From JADJOY01 sp046331705 [NCBI: bacterium] (GTDB lineage Bacteria; JADJOY01): a stretch of 64,000 bases of DNA. Where the stretch lies: the NCBI GenBank assembly GCA_046331705.1, contig JAXLQJ010000025.1, forward strand, positions 1 through 64,000, in the 5' to 3' direction. The notes below the pieces were generated by a model, which was not told where the DNA came from, ran no database searches, and saw only the letters and a list, made by a program, of their open reading frames with translations. The position numbers and the translations under genes are program-made. Below, piece after piece: positions 55,327 through 63,684 of this stretch. Each line of letters begins with the position of its first letter. Positions within the stretch are counted from its first letter, which is position 1.

Positions 55327-56622
55327 ATGGACATCGGCAAGCTCGTCGCTCGCGCCAAGAACATCACGCTCTCGCCGGAGACCGAATGGCCCGTGATCGC
55401 CGCGGAGCCCGCCACGATCGGGGGGCTCTACGCGGGGTACGTGGCGGTGCTCGCCGCGATCGGTCCGGTCGCCGGGCTCGTGGGGACGGCGCTCTGGGGC
55501 GTGCGCGTGCCGCTCCTGGGGACGGTGCGCCCGCCGGTCACGACCCTGGTGGCGCAGCTGATCGGCACGTATCTGCTGGCGCTCGCCATGACCTACGTCG
55601 TTTCCTGGCTCGTCAACCAGTTCGCACCGAAATACGGCGGCCAGAAGGACTCGGTGCAGGCCTTCAAGACCGCGGCCTACTGCTTCACTCCGGTCTGGGT
55701 CGTCGGCGCGCTGCGCATCCTGCCGGGACTGGGCTTCCTCGCCTTCGCGGCAGCGATCGTGGCGGCGGTGTACGCGTTTCGCATCCTCCGGCTCGGCCTG
55801 CAGCACACGATGAAGGCCGACGCGGCGCGCGCCGGCAGCTACGCGGGCTTGGTGGTGGTCGCGGCGATCGCCATCGACATCGCGCTCAGCCTGATGGTGG
55901 GAGGCGCGACGTTCGCGAAGCGCGCCTTCACCGAGCCTTCGCGCGGCACGACGGAGTCCGAGGAAGCGGCACCGAGCGCGGATTCCGCGCGCTCGGAGCA
56001 CGCCGACCCAGCGAGCCCGCTCGGCAAGCTCGAGGCCTGGAGCCAGAAGATGGAGAAGGCCGGGAAGAGAATGGAGGCGGCGGAGAAAGCCGGCGACACC
56101 GAGGCGCAGACGAAGGCGCTCGGCGAGGTCATGGGGGCGCTCCTCGGCGGTGGCGATCAAGTCGAGGCCCTCGCTGCCGACAAGATCAAGACGTTCCTCC
56201 CCGAGACGCTCGCGGGCCGCGCGCGCAAGGAGTTTTCCGCCGAGCGCAACGCTGCGATGGGGATCCAGATCGCGGAGGCCAAGGCCAGCTACGCCAACGA
56301 CGAGGGCGAGACGTGGCAGCTCCAGATCACCGACACCGGCAGCACCAAGGGCATCATGATGTTCGCCGGCTGGGCGATGCTGCAGCAGGAGCGCCAGACG
56401 GATCGCGGATACGAGAAGAGCTACAAGTCGGACGGCCGGCTGATCCACGAGAAATGGGACACCGAGAGCCACGACGGCGAGTACGCCGTGGTGGTGGCGA
56501 ACCGTTTCGTGGTCACCGTGTCCGGCACGGCGCCGAGCATCGACGCGCTCAAGGAAGCCGTCGGCGGCGTCGACCTGAACGGCCTCGAAGCGCTCAAGGA
56601 CGAGGGCGTGAAGAAGGGCTGA
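55327..56622 (+). CDS. Yip1-domain membrane protein with C-terminal soluble domain
   Basis: A 431-residue membrane protein. The first ~210 residues form about five helices of the Yip1/YIF-type family (start ITLSPETEWPVIAAEPATIGGLYAGYV). Residues ~235-280 are a charged helical, possibly coiled-coil linker (KLEAWSQKMEKAGKRMEAAEKA). The C-terminal ~140 residues are a soluble alpha/beta domain I do not recognise. It may tether a periplasmic or cytoplasmic function to the membrane. The ATG at 55327 has GGAGG upstream. Confidence 0.82.
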   Translation: MDIGKLVARAKNITLSPETEWPVIAAEPATIGGLYAGYVAVLAAIGPVAGLVGTALWGVRVPLLGTVRPPVTTLVAQLIGTYLLALAMTYVVSWLVNQFAPKYGGQKDSVQAFKTAAYCFTPVWVVGALRILPGLGFLAFAAAIVAAVYAFRILRLGLQHTMKADAARAGSYAGLVVVAAIAIDIALSLMVGGATFAKRAFTEPSRGTTESEEAAPSADSARSEHADPASPLGKLEAWSQKMEKAGKRMEAAEKAGDTEAQTKALGEVMGALLGGGDQVEALAADKIKTFLPETLAGRARKEFSAERNAAMGIQIAEAKASYANDEGETWQLQITDTGSTKGIMMFAGWAMLQQERQTDRGYEKSYKSDGRLIHEKWDTESHDGEYAVVVANRFVVTVSGTAPSIDALKEAVGGVDLNGLEALKDEGVKKG

Positions 56623-56670
56623 CGCCCGCGCGAGCACGCTCCGCCGCCGGCGCATCGCTGATCGGATCGA

Positions 56671-58785
56671 TCAGGGTGCGAGCGGTGCGAGGCGGGGGTC
56701 GGCGTTCACCCGATCGCGTAGCGCAGGCGCCGCCACGAGCGCGCGGCGCACTGCCTGCGCTGCGTCGTCACGAGCGCCTGCATCGAGCGCGAGCAGCGCC
56801 AGATTGAGCTGCGCTTCTGCGTAACCCGGTTGGGCCGGCGCCACTTTCTCGAGCCACGTACGCCCCTCGTCGCGGCGCCCCAGCTGGAGAAGCAGCGTGC
56901 CGAGCGTGGCGGCGTGCGCGAATTGCTCGGCAGGTCCGAGGCCCGCGGCGCGCAGCCAATGCTCTGCCGCGGCGGTGTTTCTTCCGAGCCTTTGCTCGAC
57001 CTGCGCCAGGCGAATCCAGTGCTCGGCGCGGGTGGGCTCGATCTCGCTCGCGTGATCGAGTGCCGTGGCCGCGGCTTCGAGGTGACCCTGGCGCGCCTCC
57101 GCGACTGCGAGCTGGGCCCACGCCTCGACCCGCCGCGGCGAGTGATCGAGCACGACTCGCCATTGTGCTGCGGCATCGTCGTAGCGATTCGCTTGCATCC
57201 ACACCCGCGCGAGCTGGATGCGGGGTTCGTCGTCGCCCGAGTCGAGTGCTCGCGTGAGCCGTTTCGTGGATTCCTCGGTGCGTCCGAGTCGTGCCAGGGC
57301 CAACGCCGAGCGGGTGAGCGCGAACGGGTTGTTCGGCTCCTCCGTCAGCACCGAGTCGAAGCCTTCCAGGGCGCGCTCGGGCCGGTTGCTCAGGAGGTGC
57401 CCCTCGGCTTCTTGCAGGCGCGAGCGCATCGCCAGTCGGTCCTTGGGATCGGCGAGCGTTGCCGTGGACCGTGGCACGGTTCGCGAGCTGCCTGCGTCCG
57501 CGTAGCCCAATGCCCGGAGCTTCTCGATCGCTTGCTCGTCCAGGGCTGCGCTTCGGGGGTTGGCAGGCGCTGGCAGCGTCGCGATCCGCGCCAGCTCGGC
57601 GCGAAGCTTCGCGGTGCGCTCTGGCTCGGTGGCGAGCACGTCGTGCCGCTCACCGGGATCGGCAGCGAGATCGTAGAGCTCGGCGCGGGGAGCCTCGATG
57701 AGCTTCCAGCCATCGCCGCGAATCGCCCGGAGCGGCGCCCACCCGAAGAGCCGAAACGGCAGCTCCGTCTCGACGTACGCCATGCGCGCACCGAGACCGC
57801 GTCCTTCGAGCCCTGGGCGGAGGCTCGCTCCGTCGATGCCGTCGCGCGGCGCCAGCCCGAGCAAGTCCAAGATCGTCGGCGCGACATCGACGAGCCGACT
57901 GCCTCGCCCCAGCGCACGGGGCTCGACGTGACCCGGCCAGTGCATCACCAGCGGCACCAACGCGGTGGTGTCGTAGACGAAGTAACCGTGGGTGAGCTCG
58001 TCGTGCTCGCCGAGGCTTTCGCCGTGATCGCCGACCACGATCGCAAGCCGCGTCCCGGCTGCGCGTGAGTCGACGCCGGCCAGGAGTTCGCCGAGGCAGG
58101 CGTCGGCACGTTCGACCTCGCTCAGGTAGTCGTCCGCGGCGCGCTCGGGGCGCGGTCCAGGCATGGGTTCGTAGGGTGCGTGCGGCTCGTAGTAATGGAC
58201 CCAGGCGAACCAAGGGCGGTTGGCGCTCGTCACCCACGCCAGCGCGGCATCGTTGGTCGCGCCGCAGCGGCGCTCGGTCTCGCGCCCGGGATCCCCCGGC
58301 AACGCGTCGTCGTAAACGTCGAAGCCGCGATCCAGGCCGAAATCGCGAACCAGCGGAAACGCCCCGACGAAGGCACCGGTGCGGTAACCGGCGCCGCGGA
58401 GCCACTCTGCAAGCGAGGTGACGCTTGCGGCGATTGGCTGGCCATTGCCGTGCGAGCCGTGCCGCGCGGGAAGCAACCCCGTGAGCAGCGACGCGTGCGC
58501 CGGCAGGGTGAGCGGCAGGGGCGTCACGGTGTCGCGAGCTCGCGCGCCGCTCGCGGCGAGCGCGTCGATGTGCGGGGTGACGGCGCGGCCACCGGTCCAG
58601 CCGAGCGCATCCGCCCGCAGCGTATCGATCGTGACCAGGAGGACGTCGGCGCGCGTAGCGTCGGAACCAGGCACGGCGCTTGCTGCGCTCGCGCTGGGAC
58701 CGCCGGCGACGATCGCCCATGCGCCGAAGACGCGCAAAATGGCCGGTAGCCATCTCGATTTCTCGACCAACTCTGCCCGGATCAT
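56671..58785 (-). CDS. sulfatase-like protein with TPR tail, Thr at nucleophile position
   Basis: A 704-residue exported protein. A hydrophobic N-terminal signal precedes the sulfatase/phosphodiesterase domain (about 45-425): metal Asp in VLLVTIDTLRADALG, nucleophile region LTLPAHASLLTG where Thr stands in for the Cys of formylglycine sulfatases, and VVGDHGESLGEHDE. A C-terminal TPR-like region (about 480-700) gives scaffold or partner binding. The layout, TLPxHASLLTG plus TPRs, is widespread in deltaproteobacteria and planctomycetes. It resembles the 4.1-6.4 kb lipoprotein in its Thr nucleophile. Confidence 0.88.
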   Translation of the reverse strand: MIRAELVEKSRWLPAILRVFGAWAIVAGGPSASAASAVPGSDATRADVLLVTIDTLRADALGWTGGRAVTPHIDALAASGARARDTVTPLPLTLPAHASLLTGLLPARHGSHGNGQPIAASVTSLAEWLRGAGYRTGAFVGAFPLVRDFGLDRGFDVYDDALPGDPGRETERRCGATNDAALAWVTSANRPWFAWVHYYEPHAPYEPMPGPRPERAADDYLSEVERADACLGELLAGVDSRAAGTRLAIVVGDHGESLGEHDELTHGYFVYDTTALVPLVMHWPGHVEPRALGRGSRLVDVAPTILDLLGLAPRDGIDGASLRPGLEGRGLGARMAYVETELPFRLFGWAPLRAIRGDGWKLIEAPRAELYDLAADPGERHDVLATEPERTAKLRAELARIATLPAPANPRSAALDEQAIEKLRALGYADAGSSRTVPRSTATLADPKDRLAMRSRLQEAEGHLLSNRPERALEGFDSVLTEEPNNPFALTRSALALARLGRTEESTKRLTRALDSGDDEPRIQLARVWMQANRYDDAAAQWRVVLDHSPRRVEAWAQLAVAEARQGHLEAAATALDHASEIEPTRAEHWIRLAQVEQRLGRNTAAAEHWLRAAGLGPAEQFAHAATLGTLLLQLGRRDEGRTWLEKVAPAQPGYAEAQLNLALLALDAGARDDAAQAVRRALVAAPALRDRVNADPRLAPLAP

Positions 58786-58839
58786 GGTCGCAATGTGGCG
58801 ATTTGCGGTCTGGGCGCTCGCGCAGATGGGGGAGGAAGA

Positions 58840-60489
58840 ATGTACCGCGTGACCAGAACGTCGAGGTGGGTCGGGTTCGTCGTAGTCGCGCTGTCGCTTG
58901 CCTTCGCCGCATCGGCCCAAGGGGGCTCGGCGGGTACGCGCAGCGGTTCGGTCCGTCGCACTCTCGCGGATGCACCGTTCCGGCCGGTGGCCACTCCGCT
59001 CGCGCCCGTCACGACCCTTCCCGCGGAGCACCCCTGGCACCCGCCACTACGCGCGCCGACCTTCAGCGAGGATTTCCAGGAGATCGAGGTCACGGTCCCG
59101 CCCTACGATGCGTTTCCCTCCGGTTGGGCGCTCTTCAACGTCGATGGGCGCACCCCTGCGGGCTCGGTGGGCTACATCACCCATGCCTGGATCGTGCGCG
59201 AAGACTTCATCACCAACGTGACGGACAAGGCAGCCTTCAGCACCTCTTGGTACTCGCCGGCCGGTCAGGCGGACGACTGGATGATCACGCCGGCGGTCAG
59301 TCTCAGCGCGAGCGAACGTCTGTCGTGGAACGCGCTCGCCCCCGATGCCTCGTACCCGGATGGTTACGAAGTCCGGATATCGACCACCACTGCCGATCCA
59401 GCCGGTTGCTCAGCCAACCCGGCGCTCTTCTCGATCGCCGCCGAAAGCTCGACTTGGACGGCGCGCAGCCTGGAGCTGGCGACGGCGGGCTATGCGAACG
59501 AGAGCGTTTACCTCTGCTTCCGCAATCACACGAACGACAAGTTCCTGCTGCTTCTCGACGACATCGCGGTCGAGTCCACGTATGTCCACGATGCCGCGAT
59601 CGCGGGTCTCGATTTGCCGTCCGAATACACGATCTTGCCGGCCAACCAAGGCTTCTCGCTCACCCTCGGCGCCGACGTCGACAACAACGGGACGCAAGCG
59701 ATCACCCAAACTGCGCTCGGCGTGAGCGTTCAGGTGGATGGCAGCACCGTGGCGACGCCCACCGGCAGCCCCGTGGCTTCCATTCTCTCGGGGGCATCTG
59801 CGCACCTCACCGCGCCCGATTACGTGGCCGACGAGCCGGGAGTGATCACGCTCGACTACGCGGTCTCGTCGGCGGAGACCGAGGACAAGCCGGACGACAA
59901 CGCGGCGAGCTGGAACAAAGCCCTCAGCGTGGCGGCCGAAGACATGGCGCGCGACGACGGGATCGTGGTCAGCGCCATCGGAATCGGCGCCGGCCAAGAG
60001 GGCGAGCTCGGCCAAGCCTTCGAGGTGACGGTGCCCTCGCGCGTCGACTCGGTGCAGTTCGCCGTCAACGCCGCCGATCCAGCGATCATCGGCACCGACC
60101 TCGTGTTCCGGCTACGCGCCTATCCCAACGGTGGTCCTCCCGGCACGCTTCTCGGAACCTCGTATGCCCACACGTTCGCCGATGAGCTCGGTCACACCGC
60201 GACGGTGAGCTTCCCGCCGGACCTCGCACCCTTGGCACCCGGCAAATTTTTCATCTCCGCCGTGGAGACGCCTGCAGCGACGATCGCCCTCGGCCAGACG
60301 ACCGACGTGTTCACAGCGGGAACGGAGTGGGTGATCTGGCCGTCGGCGCCGGGTGGTACCTGGAACACGGTCGAGGGCTTCGGGGCGAGCTTCCAGAAGC
60401 CGTTCGTCATTCGCCCGCGGGTCATCGCGAACAGCGTGTTCGCGGACGGCTTCGAGACCGGCGATCTGTTGCGGTGGTCCAACTTCTGA
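58840..60489 (+). CDS. secreted protein with choice-of-anchor-J-type domain and DGFETGD C-terminal motif
   Basis: A 549-residue exported protein. A signal peptide (about 1-26) precedes a cleaved-adhesin/choice-of-anchor-J-type domain (about 70-260: FSEDFQ, WALFNVDG, WMITPAVSLSASERLSW). The rest is Ig-like or CARDB-like beta structure. The extreme C-terminus, NSVFADGFETGDLLRWSNF, is a short motif shared by many secreted proteins of proteobacteria and may be a sorting or processing tag. The ATG at 58840 has GGAGGA. The biological role is unknown. Confidence 0.83.
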   Translation: MYRVTRTSRWVGFVVVALSLAFAASAQGGSAGTRSGSVRRTLADAPFRPVATPLAPVTTLPAEHPWHPPLRAPTFSEDFQEIEVTVPPYDAFPSGWALFNVDGRTPAGSVGYITHAWIVREDFITNVTDKAAFSTSWYSPAGQADDWMITPAVSLSASERLSWNALAPDASYPDGYEVRISTTTADPAGCSANPALFSIAAESSTWTARSLELATAGYANESVYLCFRNHTNDKFLLLLDDIAVESTYVHDAAIAGLDLPSEYTILPANQGFSLTLGADVDNNGTQAITQTALGVSVQVDGSTVATPTGSPVASILSGASAHLTAPDYVADEPGVITLDYAVSSAETEDKPDDNAASWNKALSVAAEDMARDDGIVVSAIGIGAGQEGELGQAFEVTVPSRVDSVQFAVNAADPAIIGTDLVFRLRAYPNGGPPGTLLGTSYAHTFADELGHTATVSFPPDLAPLAPGKFFISAVETPAATIALGQTTDVFTAGTEWVIWPSAPGGTWNTVEGFGASFQKPFVIRPRVIANSVFADGFETGDLLRWSNF

Positions 60490-61061
60490 GGGGCGCGGGC
60501 GCGCGCAGCAGTCTTCTTTCCTCAGCACACGAGCGGGCGGTGGCAGCCGCTCGATGCGCCATCCGGGCTTGCAGGTCCGTCCGAGCTGTTACGCGGGTGT
60601 AACCGCGCGCGTTCGGCGCTCGTTTGCTCACGCGCGAAGCGCCGGCCTTTGCTGGCGAAATCGCGTCGTGCCCCCGCGGGGCCCGCGAGCACGGCGCTCG
60701 AGTCGTGTCGCGGGTGATGGTGCGCGTGCGGTTCCACGGTCGAGTCGGGCGCGGCTTGAGGACGTCGAGCCCCAACGTCCGTGTCGCGGTTTTCGCCGCC
60801 ACTGGACACGCGACGCCTGGGGCGATGTGTGGAATTCGATCGAGTGGTTCCCGTCCGCCTTTCAGGCGCTGTTCGCGAACGGCAGCGGCTCATCGCGACG
60901 CACGTGGCTCGTTCGCGGACGACTTCGAGAGACCGCACTCTCGAAGCCGTGCCCTGGCTTCGGTGAGGGAGAAGGCCCGTCGGGCGCGACCTGATCGCTG
61001 GAATGGCGTTCGAGCGCAGATCGGGTATCCGCGTCGCAACTCGCCGGCCCTTCCGATCCGG
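60490..61061. other. 572-bp convergent gap containing a gene remnant
   Basis: No intact gene is seen. The part from about 60588 to 60800 is a decayed duplicate of the region upstream of and including the start of the 2-oxoacid oxidoreductase gamma gene at 62740 (separate entry). The rest has no recognisable feature. Confidence 0.6.
60588..60800 (+). pseudogene. decayed duplicate of the porG-type gene 5' end
   Basis: From the GTG at 60714 the sequence reads VMVRVRFHGRVGRGLRTSS, against MMVRVRFHGRGGHGVKTSS of the intact gene at 62740. In the first 60 bases from each start, 49 match by hand count without gaps. The upstream part matches as well: a GTTAC-N6-GTAAC element lies 126 bp before the start here and a GTCAC-N6-GTAAC element 124 bp before the intact start. 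Past about codon 20 the frame no longer resembles the gene, so it cannot be functional. Confidence 0.75.
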
Positions 61062-62246
61062 TCAAGGAGTGGCAGGGGAGTTGCCGTCGCCGTCCGTTTT
61101 GATCAGATACACGTCACGTCCGCCTGCGCCGAAGGATTTCGTCCAGCCCGCGAGGGCGTATCCTCCATCCGACGCTTTCTGCACTGCGCGCACTGCGTCT
61201 TCGCCTGTGCCGCCGTAGGTCTTCTGCCACTGGATCGTGCCGTCGTCGTCGATGTTCGCGAGATAGGCGTCGAGGTTGCCGTCATCCGCCGCGTCCGCAT
61301 TTCCGGCCACCACGTAGCCTCCGTTCCAGGCTGGCGCGATCGAGTAGAGCTCGGCGCTTCCAGCCGGGGTGAGCAACGCGTCCCATAAGCGGGTGCCTTG
61401 CGCGTCGGTACGAAGCACCCAGCCTTGGCGTTCGGAAGCGAAGTTCTCGACCCAGCCCGCAGCGGCGAACCCGCCGTCCGGCGTCTCGCGCACGTCGTAA
61501 AGGGTGTGCTTGTAGAAGACGACCAAGGGGTTGCTATAGATGTATGTCTTGCGCCACGTGAGGTTGCCGTCAGCGTCGACCTTGAGGAGCGCCGCGTTGA
61601 CCGTCAGGCCGATGCCGGCGAGCACGAAGCCGCCGTCCGATGTCTGCCGGATCGACCGCGCCCAGTCACGACCCGCTGCACCGAATTGCCGCTCCCACAC
61701 GACCGCGCCGTTGGAGTCGAGCTTGGCGAGATAGGCGTCGTATTCGGTGGAACCAGAGATACCAGCGACGCCGGCAACCACGATGTTGCCGTCCGCGGTC
61801 TCTCGGACCGAGTCGAACTCCAACGCCTGCGGGTAGTCGTGGGCCCATACGAGCTCGCCGATCGAATCCACCCTGACCAGATAGGCCCGCCCGACGGTCG
61901 TGTTCAGCAACGAGTTTCCAGCGAGCAGGTAGCCGCCGTCGGAGAGCTGCGCGACGGCGAAGGCGACGGCAAAGTCGCCCCCATAAGCATTGTTCTGCCA
62001 CTCGAGCTCGCCGCTGGCGTTGGTCTTGACGAGGTAGTCGATCGAACGCTGCGCTTGGCTGAACGAGTTGCTCTGGCCCGCCACCACATACCCATGATCC
62101 TGCGTCTCCTCGAGGCTGTACCCCTTGTCCTCCCTCGTGCCCCCGAGGGCTTTCTGAAACGTTTGCGGGGTGCACGCGACGCTCAGCCCAAGCGCCGCCA
62201 CCGCGGGGATCCACCGTCGAGTCAGGCACACGCCGATAGTGCTCAT
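61062..62246 (-). CDS. lipoprotein with WD40/beta-propeller-like repeats
   Basis: A 394-residue lipid-anchored protein: signal with lipobox VAC (Cys25), then about seven repeats of the form SxxETxDGGYVVAGxS followed by LxKxDxxGxxxWxxxYGG, forming a predicted beta-propeller. The repeats run through the full mature length. Function cannot be assigned; such proteins are often annotated as beta-propeller or delta-60 repeat. Ribosome site AAAGGAG precedes the ATG at 62246. It lies between the decayed and intact copies of the gamma gene. Confidence 0.82.
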   Translation of the reverse strand: MSTIGVCLTRRWIPAVAALGLSVACTPQTFQKALGGTREDKGYSLEETQDHGYVVAGQSNSFSQAQRSIDYLVKTNASGELEWQNNAYGGDFAVAFAVAQLSDGGYLLAGNSLLNTTVGRAYLVRVDSIGELVWAHDYPQALEFDSVRETADGNIVVAGVAGISGSTEYDAYLAKLDSNGAVVWERQFGAAGRDWARSIRQTSDGGFVLAGIGLTVNAALLKVDADGNLTWRKTYIYSNPLVVFYKHTLYDVRETPDGGFAAAGWVENFASERQGWVLRTDAQGTRLWDALLTPAGSAELYSIAPAWNGGYVVAGNADAADDGNLDAYLANIDDDGTIQWQKTYGGTGEDAVRAVQKASDGGYALAGWTKSFGAGGRDVYLIKTDGDGNSPATP

Positions 62247-62615
62247 GGGAACAGCTCCTTTTGACGGAAGATTGTCAGGCTTCGCTGCGCCGGGGAGGGC
62301 CCCAAAAAAGCAAGCCTCGTGCCGCAGTAACCCGGGGCTCACCGCCTGAGACAGGTCGCCGCCTGAGCGTCGTTTCACGCGGCTCGCCTCGCCCTTGAGG
62401 TGTGATCGCGGCACGTTACGGGTGAGATTTCCATCGCCGACGTGTGCCATACGGCTTGCGAGATGCTCACCTTCCATGTCGCGGAATGCGATTCGTTCGC
62501 AGGATGCGACGCATCGAGGATCGCGGATCGCCGAGGAATGCAGCGTCTTCGTGAGGGTCTCGTCGAGATACCCGCACCACCGGATCTCACCGAGTAGCCC
62601 CGAGCGCGGGTCGGG

Positions 62616-62631
62616 GTCACCCGGGTGTAAC
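62616..62631. promoter_or_regulatory. inverted repeat GTCAC-N6-GTAAC, shared with the duplicate at 60588-60603
   Basis: The intact gene carries GTCAC-CCGGGT-GTAAC; the decayed duplicate carries a perfect GTTAC-GCGGGT-GTAAC (60588-60603). The same spacing to the start (124 vs 126 bp) and conservation in an otherwise diverged region suggest a regulatory site. The binding protein is unknown. Confidence 0.4.
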
Positions 62632-62660
62632 GGCGTTCGGCACACGACGCCGCCGAGCAG

Positions 62661-62679
62661 CGATAACTCACGGTTATCG
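62661..62679. promoter_or_regulatory. perfect 7-bp inverted repeat (operator or hairpin) upstream of porG-type gene
   Basis: CGATAAC-TCACG-GTTATCG (62661-62679), 61 bp before the GTG start, is a perfect palindrome with 5-bp spacer. It is notably AT-rich for this genome. It could be a repressor site or leader hairpin. Confidence 0.45.
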
Positions 62680-62739
62680 TTCGATCCTGAGTCCGCGAGC
62701 CGGGCCGGGGCCCGGGCACGGCGCTTGAGTTGCTCATGA

Positions 62740-63666
62740 GTGATGGTTCGCGTGCGCTTTCACGGTCGCGGCGGACACGGCGTCAAGACGTCGAGCCGCA
62801 TCTTGGGAACGGCGGCTTTCCACGCTGGATTCCAGGTCCAGGATTTCCCGATCTACGGCGCCGAGCGACGCGGAGCGCCGGTGGTGGCGTTCACTCGCTT
62901 CGACACGGCGCCGATCCTGGAACGCGGTCCCATCGCGCATCCGGACCTCGTGTTGGTCGCGGACGAGACGCTGGTCGGCGAGCCGTCCGCCGGAGTGCTG
63001 ACGGGCGCGGCCGAAGCCCGTGCGCTGTTCGTGAACGCGGCACCCGAGAGCGATCACCTCGCCGCCGGCGCTCCCGCTCGGGACCCGGCGCGCGTTCGCC
63101 GCGCGCTGGCGCTCGATCTGACCTCGCTCGCCATGGCAGTGCTGGGACGCGCGGCATCGCTGAGCGCGGGACTCGCCGCCGCGGCCGCGCGTCTGAGCGG
63201 CGTGGTCGAGCTTGCGGCGGTGGAGCGCGCGATTCGCGCCGAGCTGATCGAGCTGGGCGTCCGGAACCCGGAGATCGACGCCAACGTGACGCTGGCGCGG
63301 CGCGTGTTCGCGGAGCTGCCGGCGATCGAGGCCGCGACGGACGGGGGAGCGACCGCGCCGCCACCGCCCGAGCCGCTGGTGCGCATCGCCTACGAAGGGC
63401 CGATTCGGGGCGCTCCCAGCATCCTCGCTGCGGGCAACGCGGTCGCGCGTCACACCGGGAGCTGGCGTGTCGAGCGCCCGGAGATCGATCGCGAGCGCTG
63501 CAACGCCTGCGGGCTCTGCTTCGTTCGCTGCCCGGATGGCGCGGTGGCGCTCGACGACGAGGGCTACCCGGTCGTCGACTACGACCACTGCAAGGGCTGC
63601 CTCGTGTGCGCGCAGATCTGTCCCCTCGACGCGGTCGCGCGCCGGCGCGAGGTGCGGGCGTGGTGA
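62740..63666 (+). CDS. 2-oxoacid:acceptor oxidoreductase, gamma-delta fusion (porG/porD-type)
   Basis: Two subunits of a pyruvate/2-oxoacid:ferredoxin oxidoreductase fused in 308 residues. The gamma domain (1-190) begins VRFHGRGGHGVKTSSRILG and contains PIYGAERRGAPVVAF. The delta domain (about 230-305) is a 2[4Fe-4S] ferredoxin with both clusters intact: CNACGLCFVRCP and CKGCLVCAQICP. The start may be the GTG at 62740 or the ATG one codon later. The alpha subunit gene begins 18 bp downstream. The 2-oxoacid used cannot be decided. Confidence 0.93.
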   Translation: MMVRVRFHGRGGHGVKTSSRILGTAAFHAGFQVQDFPIYGAERRGAPVVAFTRFDTAPILERGPIAHPDLVLVADETLVGEPSAGVLTGAAEARALFVNAAPESDHLAAGAPARDPARVRRALALDLTSLAMAVLGRAASLSAGLAAAAARLSGVVELAAVERAIRAELIELGVRNPEIDANVTLARRVFAELPAIEAATDGGATAPPPPEPLVRIAYEGPIRGAPSILAAGNAVARHTGSWRVERPEIDRERCNACGLCFVRCPDGAVALDDEGYPVVDYDHCKGCLVCAQICPLDAVARRREVRAW

Positions 63667-63684
63667 GTGAGAGCTGAGGGCGAC

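Larger units (their letters stand above)
62247..62739. other. 493-bp divergent gap with operator-like palindromes
   Basis: No gene is called here. On the leftward side the leader of the lipoprotein gene can form a hairpin AGGCTT...AAGCCT (62268-62308) just before its ribosome site. On the rightward side are two palindromes upstream of the porG-type gene (separate entries). The rest has an open frame on each strand but no coding character. Confidence 0.5.

Noticed and set aside
62270-62420. A possible c-di-GMP (GEMM) riboswitch in the leader of the beta-propeller lipoprotein
   Set aside because: A CCGGGTTAC piece is present, but the other conserved core elements are absent and no consistent fold was found; only a local hairpin is supported.
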